From Roseovarius sp. 217 (GTDB lineage: Bacteria; Pseudomonadota; Alphaproteobacteria; Rhodobacterales; Rhodobacteraceae): DNA of 64,000 bases. The notes beneath the pieces were generated by a model. It made no database searches. It had not been told where the DNA came from and worked only from the letters and a program-made list of their open reading frames with translations. Location of the stretch: contig NZ_CH902584.1 in NCBI RefSeq assembly GCF_000152845.1, forward strand, positions 4,002,008 to 4,066,007, written 5' to 3'. This document shows, in pieces, positions 1 to 7,574 of this stretch. A program made the translations under genes and the position numbers. Position 1 is the first letter of the stretch. Each line of letters starts with the position of its first letter.

Positions 1-1
1 C

Positions 2-151
2 TGGACCGCACAGTTCGATGGCCGCGTCTCGGGGCGCTTCTTCGACCCCAAGGTCGGCCTCAAAGGGGCCACCACGCTGCGCGTGGGCGAGCAACTCCGC
101 GAAGTCATCGCCGCCCCCGCCACCGGCTATCTGATCGAGGACGCAGCATGA
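2..151 (+). CDS. Phage virion protein, C-terminal fragment (cut by window start)
   Basis: The reading frame is open from base 2 and ends at a TGA at 149-151, giving the last 49 residues of a protein that starts outside the window. The tail contains GRFFDPKVGLKG and ends in TGYLIEDAA. Its stop overlaps the ATG of the next gene. Position directly before gp35-, gp36- and gp37-like genes suggests a head protein, either the major head subunit or a head-decoration protein. The fragment is too short for a family assignment, so the role is inferred from gene order only. Confidence 0.6.
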   Translation, partial: WTAQFDGRVSGRFFDPKVGLKGATTLRVGEQLREVIAAPATGYLIEDAA

Positions 152-504
152 GCTATCGCATCAAACGCACTGTGATCGCGGCCAAACGGCTGGAGATCGG
201 CGACCAGGTCAACGCCAAGGATATCGGCAGCGAGGCGCAGGTTGCGCGCCTCCTCGCCCTGGGCGCAATCGAAGAGGCCGGAGACGAGGCGGGAACCGTG
301 GCCCCACTCGAGATTGACGACGCACTGCGCGTGGCCTTGATCAATGCCATCAACGACCTGCCCGGCGACGCCTTTGACAAGAGCGGCAAGCCTAAGGTCA
401 AGGCGCTGCAGGACGCAGCCCCCGGCATCGCAGACCAGATCACCGCAGCCGCGCGGGATACCGTCTGGGCTGAGATGCAGGCCGCCGCCAACGCGGCCTC
501 CTGA
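148..504 (+). CDS. Small Mu gp35-like phage protein
   Basis: This 118-residue protein begins at an ATG that overlaps the stop of the upstream gene, so the two are probably translationally coupled. The N-terminal half has a short beta-rich stretch (YRIKRTVIAAKRLEIGDQV) followed by a helix with LLALGAIEE. This resembles the small gp35-like proteins that follow the major head gene in Mu-like phages. The C-terminal half is helical and alanine-rich. No enzymatic motif is visible. A head or packaging accessory role is inferred from its place between the capsid-region gene and the gp36-like gene. Confidence 0.55.
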   Translation: MSYRIKRTVIAAKRLEIGDQVNAKDIGSEAQVARLLALGAIEEAGDEAGTVAPLEIDDALRVALINAINDLPGDAFDKSGKPKVKALQDAAPGIADQITAAARDTVWAEMQAAANAAS

Positions 505-588
505 GAATACCCCCGAGGGGACGCCGCCTAGGATCAGGCGTGACAGCTGGGAGAGACCGGCACCCAAACACCGGACCCGGAGGCGGAC
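505..588 (+). other. Short structured intergenic stretch in the head-tail operon
   Basis: This 84-base gap between the gp35-like and gp36-like genes contains three small inverted repeats in a row: CCCC/GGGG at 511-520, CGCCT/AGGCG at 525-540, and CCGG/CCGG at 557-574 with an A-rich loop. It ends in the GGAGGCGG ribosome-binding region of the next gene. Rfam lists a structured RNA of Mu-like phages near gpT (Mu-gpT-DE), so an RNA element here is conceivable. The stems are short and I could not test this. Confidence 0.3.
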
Positions 589-1014
589 ATGCCCTATCTT
601 TTGCCCAGCGACATGATCGACCGCTACGGCGAGGGGTTTCTCGCCGAAGTCACGGCGCGTGACACAATGCCTGGGGTGATCGACACGGTGGCACTGCAGG
701 TGGCCGTCGACGATGCCGTCTCCGTCGCCGAGAGCTATGTCGCGGGGCTTTACGATGCGTCCAACCCACCGCGTGCGCTCACCATGCACGCCGCCGCGAT
801 TGCCTGGTATCGGCTTCTCGGCGCGCGGGCCGCTGCCTTTGACGGGGCCAAGGAAGGCTATGAGGACGCCGTCAGTTTTCTGCGGCAGGTGCGCAAGGGC
901 GAGGCCTCGCTCGGCGACGAGACGCCCGGGGACACTGTGCGGGGCAACCCCCAGCTTCCGCAGATCAGCGCGCCGGAGGGCACCTTCAGCCGCGACCGCC
1001 TGAAAGGGTTCTGA
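589..1014 (+). CDS. Mu gp36-like protein, DUF1320 family
   Basis: The 141-residue protein opens with MPYLLPSDMIDRYGE, the typical start of DUF1320 (Mu gp36-like) proteins, and has the usual length. A helical body follows with AVDDAVSVAESYVAGLYD and a repeated Ala/Tyr helix. The acidic and Gly-rich C-terminus ends in FSRDRLKGF. In Mu-like phages this gene lies between the head genes and the tail genes and probably encodes a head-completion or adaptor protein. The GGAGGCGG sequence just upstream supports the ATG at 589. The neighbouring gp37-like gene starts one base after its stop. Confidence 0.8.
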   Translation: MPYLLPSDMIDRYGEGFLAEVTARDTMPGVIDTVALQVAVDDAVSVAESYVAGLYDASNPPRALTMHAAAIAWYRLLGARAAAFDGAKEGYEDAVSFLRQVRKGEASLGDETPGDTVRGNPQLPQISAPEGTFSRDRLKGF

Positions 1015-1015
1015 A

Positions 1016-1447
1016 ATGATCGGCGACGTCATCACCCGGATCGAGGCTGAGGTGCCCGAGCTTGCCGGTCGTGTCGACGGCGGGCGCGCCTTTGTCGATC
1101 TGATCCGCTCCAAGAAGCTGCCCGCGCAATCGGTCGCGGCCTATGTCTTTCCCTCCGGCATGCAGGGCGGGCGCGCCGATGCCGCGTCGGGCGTCTACAG
1201 CCAGATGCTGACCTATCGCACGAGCGTGGTGATCTTCGTGCAGTCCTTTGACCGCACGGGGGCCGCCGCCCTGGACAAGATCGACCAGTTCCTGATGCGC
1301 GTGATCCGCGCCTTGGCGGGCTGGGCACCCGGTGATGAGGTCGGCGTGCACCGTTTTGAGCGCGGCCAGCTCATCGAGAGCGGAGCCGGTCGCCTCGCCT
1401 ATCAGCTCGATTTCTCCATCGACGATCAACTGAGGATCATCTCATGA
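1016..1447 (+). CDS. Phage gp37-like / tail-terminator-type protein
   Basis: This 143-residue protein follows the DUF1320 gene by one base. Its size, its fold pattern (N-terminal helix, then beta-strands such as LTYRTSVVIFVQS, then a long helix and a final strand YQLDFSIDDQLRI) and its place just before the tail tube gene match the gp37-like or tail-terminator proteins of Mu-like siphoviruses. Such proteins sit at the head-proximal end of the tail and stop tube growth. Assignment rests on gene order and secondary-structure pattern, not on a catalytic motif. Confidence 0.65.
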   Translation: MIGDVITRIEAEVPELAGRVDGGRAFVDLIRSKKLPAQSVAAYVFPSGMQGGRADAASGVYSQMLTYRTSVVIFVQSFDRTGAAALDKIDQFLMRVIRALAGWAPGDEVGVHRFERGQLIESGAGRLAYQLDFSIDDQLRIIS

Positions 1448-1569
1448 CCAATCTTCCCACCTCCGGCGGATCCTACACCCGCGACGACAAGGGCGCGCTG
1501 AAACCTGCCGGGGCCAGCCCCAAGCCCACGCCAGCGCCCAAATCTGACAAGAAGGATGCCAACAAATGA
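1444..1569 (+). CDS. 41-residue Pro/Lys-rich phage protein
   Basis: A 41-residue open frame starts at an ATG overlapping the last codon of the gp37-like gene and ends in a TGA that overlaps the ATG of the tail tube gene. The double overlap makes it a probable real, coupled gene although it is very short. The peptide is hydrophilic and disordered-looking, with a Pro/Lys-rich end (SPKPTPAPKSDKKDANK). A gene of this size occurs at the same spot, before the tail-tube or sheath gene, in many Mu-like phages. Function is unknown. Confidence 0.6.
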   Translation: MTNLPTSGGSYTRDDKGALKPAGASPKPTPAPKSDKKDANK

Positions 1570-2501
1570 GCCTGCTCTGGAGACGCAAAGTCCTGCTCGC
1601 GAAGCTGGAAACCACCTATGGAACGGACGCCACCCCTACTGGCGGCGACGCAATCCTCGCGACCGACGTGCGCCTGTCGCCGATGCAGGGTCAGGATCTC
1701 GACCGCAATCTCGACACGCCGCACGGCGGGCCCACCGGCACGATCCCGGTCGATCTGCACCGCACCATCTCGTTCAAGGTCGAACTGGCAGGCTCCGGCA
1801 CCGCCGGAACCGCGCCCCGCTGGGGCCGCCTCCTGCGGGCCTGTGGCTGTGCCGAGACCGTGACGGCGGCGACCTCTGTGGTCTACAATCGGGTTTACTC
1901 GAACCTTGAGAGCGTCACGCTGCACCTCAATATCGGCGGCACGCTTTATGCCATGGTGGGGGTGCGCGGGACCGCCGCATTTGACGTCTCGGCCTCGGGC
2001 ATTCCCTATATCGAGTTCGAGTTCACCGCCCTCTACGTGGCCCCGGCCGACGTGGCGGTACCCACGGCGGATTTCACCGGCATTCCCGATCCGCTCGCGG
2101 CCTCGGATGCCAACACGCCCACCTTCACGATTGATGAGACAGCGCTTGTGATGCGGAGCTTCAAGCTCACCCTCGCCAATCGCGTCGAGGCGCAATTCCT
2201 GATCGGTGAGGAGGAAGTGCTACTCGACGGGCATGAGAACACCGTCGAGGCGCGGGTGCGTGCCGTGGCGCTGGCCACGTTCAACCCGTTCACCATGGCC
2301 GCCACCCAAGCCAAGGTGCCGGTCGAGATCGAGCACGGCAAGACGGCAGGCAACATCGTCAATATCGCCGCCCCGAATGCGCAGATGCAGCGTCCTGAAG
2401 GGCTTGAGGACGGTCAGGGTCGCAAGGAGTGGCCGCTGCGCCTTGTGCCGCTGCCCACCACCGCTACCGCTGCCGACCAGTGGACGATGACGCTCACCTG
2501 A
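1566..2501 (+). CDS. Phage major tail tube protein
   Basis: The 311-residue product begins MSLLWRRKVLLAKLETTYGT. The pattern KLETTYGTDATPTGGDAIL is typical of tail-tube proteins of alphaproteobacterial siphoviruses. The rest is beta-rich, with alternating Gly, Thr and hydrophobic residues throughout. It lies between the tail-terminator-type gene and the chaperone/tape-measure genes, the canonical slot for the major tail subunit that polymerises into the tail tube. The start codon overlaps the stop of the small upstream gene. Absence of a sheath gene nearby indicates a non-contractile tail. Confidence 0.8.
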   Translation: MSLLWRRKVLLAKLETTYGTDATPTGGDAILATDVRLSPMQGQDLDRNLDTPHGGPTGTIPVDLHRTISFKVELAGSGTAGTAPRWGRLLRACGCAETVTAATSVVYNRVYSNLESVTLHLNIGGTLYAMVGVRGTAAFDVSASGIPYIEFEFTALYVAPADVAVPTADFTGIPDPLAASDANTPTFTIDETALVMRSFKLTLANRVEAQFLIGEEEVLLDGHENTVEARVRAVALATFNPFTMAATQAKVPVEIEHGKTAGNIVNIAAPNAQMQRPEGLEDGQGRKEWPLRLVPLPTTATAADQWTMTLT

Positions 2502-2549
2502 GGGGCTTTAACGCGCCCTTCAACGCCACTTTGAAAGAGAGTTTACCCC

Positions 2550-2879
2550 ATGTTCAAGATCGACCCGACCCCGACCTTTACCCACCGCGTCGAGATCAAG
2601 GTGCCCACCGACGGGGGCCATGACTTGCAGGACCTGCAAGTCACGTTCCGCGTGCTGCCCGACGATGAAATCGAGGCTTTCGACATGCGCACCACACGCG
2701 GTGAGCGGGAATTTCTAGCGGCGGCCGTGGTGGGTTTTGACGACGTCGAAGACGAGAAGGGCAAGACGCTGCCCTACAGCCACAGCCTGCGCGACCGGCT
2801 GATCGGTCTGGCCTATGTCCGCGTGGCGATGATCAACGCCTATTACGCGGCCCTCATGGGGAAACGGGTAAAAAACTGA
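2550..2879 (+). CDS. Tail assembly chaperone, zero-frame product
   Basis: This 109-residue acidic protein (for example FRVLPDDEIEAFDMR) lies between the tail tube and tape measure genes, where siphoviruses encode the lambda G-type chaperone. Its 3' end carries the slippery heptamer A AAA AAC in the zero frame (codons GTA AAA AAC TGA), so a minority of ribosomes should shift back by one base and continue into the next frame. The chaperone keeps the tape measure protein soluble during tail assembly. The ATG at 2550 is preceded by a GAAAGAGAG-like site. Sequence similarity to lambda G is not obvious, so the name rests on position and on the frameshift. Confidence 0.8.
   Translation: MFKIDPTPTFTHRVEIKVPTDGGHDLQDLQVTFRVLPDDEIEAFDMRTTRGEREFLAAAVVGFDDVEDEKGKTLPYSHSLRDRLIGLAYVRVAMINAYYAALMGKRVKN
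2870..2876 (+). promoter_or_regulatory. -1 programmed ribosomal frameshift site (A AAA AAC)
   Basis: The heptamer AAAAAAC is phased as A AAA AAC relative to the chaperone frame, immediately before its TGA at 2877-2879. After a -1 slip translation resumes with CTG AAA TGG at 2876 and stays open to 3232. This is the standard arrangement for lambda G/GT-type tail chaperones. Confidence 0.88.
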
Positions 2880-3232
2880 AATGGGTCGGGCGGGCATGGG
2901 CACGCGGCGACCTGATCGGCGATGACCAGGGCAGCGACCATGACGACGAGGCGGCCTTCTGGGGGATCGACCCGGGCCAGCTCAGTCGTGATCCGTCCGG
3001 CCCCGGCTCTGGTGTTTGGCCGCAGAATGTCCCTGCCGTGCGCGCCTTCCTCGCGGTCTGCAATCAATGGCGCACCGTCTCGGCCGGGCTGGCAGGGTTC
3101 CGCGTGGTGGGTCTCGATTACACGGCGGCGCGGGCGGGCCTGCGCATGAGCGGCGTTCGGATCACGCCCGAGCTTTGGGCCGAGGTGCAGGTGATCGAAG
3201 GCGCGGCCGTGGCCGCGATGCGGGAGAACTGA
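2876..3232 (+). CDS. Frameshift extension of the tail chaperone (DUF1799-like T domain)
   Basis: This frame has no usable ATG at its beginning. It is entered by the -1 shift at 2870-2876, and the full fusion runs from 2550 to 3232 with 109 + 118 residues. The extension contains VWPQNVPAVRAFLAVCNQW and GLDYTAARAGLRMSGV, the pattern of the phage DUF1799 family, whose members occupy the GT slot in many siphoviruses. A GTG at 3038 could start a 64-residue internal form, but the conserved WP...VRAFLA part begins upstream of it, which favours the fusion. The stop lies one base before the tape measure ATG. Confidence 0.83.
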   Translation: MKWVGRAWARGDLIGDDQGSDHDDEAAFWGIDPGQLSRDPSGPGSGVWPQNVPAVRAFLAVCNQWRTVSAGLAGFRVVGLDYTAARAGLRMSGVRITPELWAEVQVIEGAAVAAMREN

Positions 3233-3233
3233 G

Positions 3234-5849
3234 ATGACATTGCGTGTCCAGGGCGAAATCCTGATGGACGCCGATCAGGCGAAGGCGGAACTGCAGGCCA
3301 CCGGCACCGCCGCCAAAGGGACTGCCCGGGACATTCGCGGCGTGGGCACCCAAGGTGCTGCGGCCGCGCGCGGCGTGGGGCAACTCGGGACCGCAGCGCG
3401 AACCTCGGCGACGGGCCTGTCGACGGCCAGCGCCGCCGCGAATGTTAACGCCGCTGCAACTCAGAAATTGTCCGGCGCAACCAGCCTCGCCGCCGGGTCG
3501 ATGGGCAATCTCGTCTCGCAGGGCAATGATGTGATCGTCATGCTGGCCGCCGGGCAAAACCCGTTTCAGCTCGCCATTCAGCAGGGCACGCAAATCACTC
3601 AGGTAATCGGGCCGCTCGGGGCTGCGGGGGCGTTCCGCGCCTTGCGCGGCGCTTTCCTGTCGATGCTGAGCCCGATCAATCTGATCACCATCGGTGCGCT
3701 GGCGGCCACGGCGGCCGTGGTCAACTGGTTCACCTCCGCCTCTGACGAGGGCGAGAGCTTTGCCGATACCGTCGAGGCGTTAGAGACCCGCATCGACAGC
3801 CTGCGCGACAAGATTGCCGAGGCCTCCGCCACACGGCTCGAATTGGCCGAACGGTTCGGCGAAGGCTTCGTCGAGCGCGCGCAAAACATCCTCGACCGGA
3901 TCGTCGAGGCCGAAAAACGCTCGGCCCAGCGTGAGGCGGCATCGAGCATCGGCTCCTTTGTCGACGAGACAGGCATAAACCCCGCGCGTGGCGTCGGATT
4001 TAACCGTCGCGCCATAGAAGACGAGTTCGATTTTGGCGGGATCATCAGAAACCGTGGCGTATTTGACGAGCAACGCAGGCTTGCGGAGGCCGTCGCGGAG
4101 GACCTGATCGCGCTGCAGGACGCCGCAGGCGGGACAATTGAACAGCAGCAAGCTGCAATTGAGGCCCTCATTCTAAGCTACACCGCCGCCGCAAAAGCTG
4201 TGGGGGATATCTCCGAGACGGAGGAAGCCCGGCTTCTGACGCTGGATCAGATGCGCATCCGGCTGGCAGAAGTCGCCCAACTGCAATCCGAAGACCCGGA
4301 CCAGAACCGCCAGACCGAAGAGTTGCTGACCTTTCTTGATCTGGTGACCAAGGCCACCGGCGAGCAATTGAAGGCCGAGGCCGCCGCACAGGCCTTGCTC
4401 TCGACCATGACTGAGCAAAACGCAATCGCCGAGGCCATCGCGCGCCATGGTGCCGACAGTGCCGAAGCGACACGTTTGCGCGCGCAGTTTGCACGCGACA
4501 CCAAGCTCGAGGAGATCAAGGCCTCCAATGCCAGCGAGACGACGAAAGCGGCCCTGCGCGAGGCGGCACAAGCCGCATTCGAGATCGCCACGAGCGACAT
4601 TTCCGGCGGCATCCGCGCGGCCGCCGACGAGGCCTCACGCCTTGCGGCCGAAGTGCGCGGCGCGGTCGACGCGATAGCTGACCTGCAGTCCCAAGGCGAA
4701 GTGGGACTTGAGAACGCCCGCATCCGGGCAGAGTTCCGCGATGATCCAGTAGGCCGCGCCGGGGCCTTGGCAGGGGCGCGGTTCGATCGGGAAACCGCCG
4801 TCATTAGGGGCGAGGCCAGCGGTGATCTGGCAACGGTCGACGCCCTCAACGCGCGACGGGACGCCGTGGTCGAACTGGCCCGGGAAACCGCGCGTCTCAA
4901 TGAACTCGCCCGGCCCGTGCGCTCCACCGGCGGCGCGCGGGGCGGATCGACCAACGAGACCCTGCGCGAACAGCAGGCGCTCGACCGGCTGATCGAGAGC
5001 AAGCGGCGCGAGATCGAGGCCCTGCGCGAGAGCGACCCGGTGCAGCGTGAATTGATCCGCCTGCGCGAACGCCTGACCGCCGCGACGCCAAAGCAGCGCG
5101 AAGAACTCGAGAAGCTGGTCGAGGCGCATGAAGCCGAGCGCGTCGCCATGGAGCGCAAGGAGGAATTCAGCCGCGCCGTCGATGACGTGCTGCTTGAGGC
5201 CGAAAGCGTCCGGGACGTCTGGGAGGGGATCGGCGACATGATCATCCGCGCGACCAAGGAAGCGCTGATCCTCGGGTCAGGTCCCTTGGGCGGGCTCTTT
5301 GGCGGCAGCGGTCTTCTAAGCGGAATTTTCGGCGGTGGCGGCGGGCTTGGTGACCTCTTCGATCTCTTTTCCGGCGGCTCGCTGCTCTCCTTTGGACATG
5401 GCGGCCTGCCCGCCGCCGCCCTGCCCGGTTTTGCCACCGGCGGCGATCCTCTTGTGACCCGGCCCGGGATCCTTCTGGGCGCAGGTACAGGCCGGGGCGA
5501 CAAGATCCCCGCCTTTGTCAGCGCGGGGGAATTCATCATGACGGCCGAGGCCACGGCGCGCAACCGCGCGGTGCTCGAGGCCATGAACGCAGGCGCGATC
5601 ATTCCGGGCTTTGCCGGGGGCGGCCTGCCCCTGTCCGCGCAGGCTGGGAGTGCCGCCGGGGCGGCGGGCAACTCCGGCGCGCAGAACAATGGCGTCACGC
5701 GCCTGCGCATCGAGCCGTCCGAGCTTTTCCGCGTCGTGGCCGAAGAGCGCGCGCGCGACGTGGCCATCGAGGTGGTTGACGATTTCTCGGCGCAACAACT
5801 GCCGGGCCGGGTCGAGGCGATCCGGCGCGATCCATTGGGGAGAGGATGA
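3234..5849 (+). CDS. Tail tape measure protein (TMP_2-like)
   Basis: The 871-residue protein sets tail length and helps DNA entry. Near residues 97-123 it has VSQGNDVIVMLAAGQNPFQ followed by a QQGTQ stretch, characteristic of the prophage tail-length tape measure family. A hydrophobic segment (INLITIGALAATAAVVNW) lies near residues 146-163. A long Ala/Glu/Arg-rich coiled-coil region occupies most of the centre, with Gly-rich repeats (GGLFGGSGLLSGIFGGGGG) and FVSAGEFIMTAEAT in the C-terminal fifth. The start at 3234 follows the chaperone fusion directly. The last bases overlap the next gene. Confidence 0.9.
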   Translation: MTLRVQGEILMDADQAKAELQATGTAAKGTARDIRGVGTQGAAAARGVGQLGTAARTSATGLSTASAAANVNAAATQKLSGATSLAAGSMGNLVSQGNDVIVMLAAGQNPFQLAIQQGTQITQVIGPLGAAGAFRALRGAFLSMLSPINLITIGALAATAAVVNWFTSASDEGESFADTVEALETRIDSLRDKIAEASATRLELAERFGEGFVERAQNILDRIVEAEKRSAQREAASSIGSFVDETGINPARGVGFNRRAIEDEFDFGGIIRNRGVFDEQRRLAEAVAEDLIALQDAAGGTIEQQQAAIEALILSYTAAAKAVGDISETEEARLLTLDQMRIRLAEVAQLQSEDPDQNRQTEELLTFLDLVTKATGEQLKAEAAAQALLSTMTEQNAIAEAIARHGADSAEATRLRAQFARDTKLEEIKASNASETTKAALREAAQAAFEIATSDISGGIRAAADEASRLAAEVRGAVDAIADLQSQGEVGLENARIRAEFRDDPVGRAGALAGARFDRETAVIRGEASGDLATVDALNARRDAVVELARETARLNELARPVRSTGGARGGSTNETLREQQALDRLIESKRREIEALRESDPVQRELIRLRERLTAATPKQREELEKLVEAHEAERVAMERKEEFSRAVDDVLLEAESVRDVWEGIGDMIIRATKEALILGSGPLGGLFGGSGLLSGIFGGGGGLGDLFDLFSGGSLLSFGHGGLPAAALPGFATGGDPLVTRPGILLGAGTGRGDKIPAFVSAGEFIMTAEATARNRAVLEAMNAGAIIPGFAGGGLPLSAQAGSAAGAAGNSGAQNNGVTRLRIEPSELFRVVAEERARDVAIEVVDDFSAQQLPGRVEAIRRDPLGRG

Positions 5850-6520
5850 TGGCGGTACAGGATTGGCCCCTTCCGGTCTCGGGCTTTTTCGGCCTTCTGG
5901 GCATCGAGGAGGCCACGTTTTTCCTCAGCGGCGAGAGCACCAATTCGGTCACCGCCGGGGGCGAGGTCATCGTGCATCGGCGCGGCACGCGGCTTTGGCA
6001 AGGCGAAGTGGTGTTGGGTAAATCAGAGCCTGAGGCGATTGCCGCGCAGGATACGTTGATCGAAAGCCTGCTCGAGCCGGGCGCGTCCTTCATGGTCTAC
6101 GACCGCCGCCAGCCCGCACCGCAAGACCCTGCCTATCCGGCGGGCATCAACTGGTCCGCGCAGTCGGTTACGATCCAAAGCCTGACCCCCGGCAACCGCG
6201 AACTGAGCCTTCAGGGTCTGCCGCCCAACTTTACCCTGCGCCGGGGCCAGAAGATCGGCTTTCAATATCTGGCGAGCCCCGTGCGCTTTGCCATCCACCG
6301 GATCATGAATGCCACGGTCTCGGCGGATGGTACCGGGGCCACGGCCCCGTTCGAGGTCACGCCCTTTCTGCGGCCCGGCGTGGTCGTGGGGGCCTCTGTT
6401 ATCCTTGACCGGCCCCAGCTGCGGGCCAAGCTGCTCTCCTTCAAACCGGGACCGGGCCGCTCGAGCCTCACCCAAGGCGGCAGCTTCACCTGGCAACAGA
6501 CGCTGGGGGGCGGCGTATGA
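5849..6520 (+). CDS. Phage distal-tail / tail-tip protein
   Basis: This 223-residue protein follows the tape measure with overlapping stop and start codons. Two adjacent ATGs exist at 5846 and 5849. The GGAG-AGG ribosome site is better spaced for 5849. The sequence is beta-rich (QSVTIQSLTPGNRELSLQG) with no catalytic motif. Its position between tape measure and the DUF2163-like gene fits a distal-tail adaptor that links the tube to the tip. No named family was recognised with certainty. Confidence 0.6.
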   Translation: MAVQDWPLPVSGFFGLLGIEEATFFLSGESTNSVTAGGEVIVHRRGTRLWQGEVVLGKSEPEAIAAQDTLIESLLEPGASFMVYDRRQPAPQDPAYPAGINWSAQSVTIQSLTPGNRELSLQGLPPNFTLRRGQKIGFQYLASPVRFAIHRIMNATVSADGTGATAPFEVTPFLRPGVVVGASVILDRPQLRAKLLSFKPGPGRSSLTQGGSFTWQQTLGGGV

Positions 6521-7176
6521 GCTTTGACCTTGCCCAGACGGATCAGTTTGCCGAGCGCAGCGGCACCGATGTCCATATCCTCGTACTCATCGAGCCGCGC
6601 GACCGGATCACCGGCGAGATCGTCCCCTTGGGGCTCTGGACCGGAGACGATCACCAGACCTTCACCGTCGACGGCGAAACCCATCTTTTCCTCGGCGCGG
6701 GCAATGTGATCGAGGTGCCGCCGATCCGCGCGGGCATCGGCCTTGAGGTGCGTCGCCACCGCGTGATCCTGCCGCCCATGACCGATGCCGCAAAGCTGGC
6801 GCTGCAGGTTTATCAGGCGGCGCAAGCCCGGGTGCGCGTCTGGTCGCAGCCCCTCGATATCTACACCGGCGCGCCGCTCGGGACCCCACATCGCGTGATC
6901 AAGGGGCGGCTCGAGACGGCACCCGAGACCTTGGCCAAGCTCGGCGATCAATCGCGCACAGAGCTGGTGATTTCCTCGGCCACGCGCCCGCTCACCTTCC
7001 GCCAGCCGCTCTTCAAATCCGATGCCGCACAGCGGCTGCGCGACCCGTCCGACCGCTTCCGCGAACACGCCGCCAGCATTGCCGACCGCCCGATCCCATG
7101 GGGCCAAGAGACGGTCGTGACAGAAATCCCGCCGCCTCCGCCGCCCTTGAACGTGGACGGGGATAACCGGAAATGA
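6517..7176 (+). CDS. DUF2163-like phage tail-tip protein
   Basis: The 219-residue protein starts within the upstream stop codon. It has a beta-sandwich-like N-terminus (DVHILVLIEPRDRITGE, then FTVDGETHLFLGAG) and a central part with RVRVWSQPLDIYTGAP. This layout resembles the DUF2163/GTA gp13-type baseplate hub proteins that precede an NlpC/P60-like gene in Rhodobacteraceae phages and gene transfer agents. The C-terminus is proline-rich (EIPPPPPPLN) and probably flexible. The gene order (this gene, small Cys-protein, large J-like protein) supports a tail-tip role. Confidence 0.6.
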   Translation: MSFDLAQTDQFAERSGTDVHILVLIEPRDRITGEIVPLGLWTGDDHQTFTVDGETHLFLGAGNVIEVPPIRAGIGLEVRRHRVILPPMTDAAKLALQVYQAAQARVRVWSQPLDIYTGAPLGTPHRVIKGRLETAPETLAKLGDQSRTELVISSATRPLTFRQPLFKSDAAQRLRDPSDRFREHAASIADRPIPWGQETVVTEIPPPPPPLNVDGDNRK

Positions 7177-7574
7177 CCGACCGGGCGCTTCTCCTGCGGC
7201 AGTTCCTTGACGCGCGGCGCACGGCGACGTTCCGACCGGGCCTGCTCGACTGTGCGCTGTTCGCAGCCGACTGGATTGCAGAGCTGACCGGCGTCGATCC
7301 GGCGGCCAGCTGGCGTGGAAAATACCGCAGCCTTGAAGAGGGCCGCGACCTATTGGCCGCTGACGGCTTTGCCTCTCCCGCCGAGGTTCTGACCTCGATC
7401 CTCGTCAAGAACGCGGGCTGGATGCAGGCGCAGACCGGCGACGTCGCCGTCCTGATCGAGGCAGATGAGGAGGCCATGGGCATCGTCGGCGGTGGGCATA
7501 TCCATGTGCTGCGCCCCATGCGGGGCTTGGGCGCGGTGCCGCTTGATCGCGCCATCAGGATTTACCGGCCATGA
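7173..7574 (+). CDS. Small NlpC/P60-like tail-tip protein (DUF6950-like)
   Basis: This 133-residue protein contains RPGLLDCALFAADWIAELTG with a central Asp-Cys pair and later GDVAVLI and GGGHIHVLRP. This matches the reduced NlpC/P60-like fold seen in DUF6950 and GTA gp14-type proteins. Candidate catalytic residues are the Cys of LDCAL and the His of GHIHV. Such proteins degrade peptidoglycan or cap the tail tip. Its start overlaps the previous stop, and its stop overlaps the ATG of the J-like gene, so the four tail-tip genes are translationally coupled. Confidence 0.65.
   Translation: MTDRALLLRQFLDARRTATFRPGLLDCALFAADWIAELTGVDPAASWRGKYRSLEEGRDLLAADGFASPAEVLTSILVKNAGWMQAQTGDVAVLIEADEEAMGIVGGGHIHVLRPMRGLGAVPLDRAIRIYRP

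Noticed and set aside
4247..6001. 584-residue minus-strand open frame across the tape measure gene
   Set aside because: It is antisense to a well-supported tail gene, rich in Ser/Arg/Pro as expected of a shadow frame in GC-rich DNA, and has no domain.
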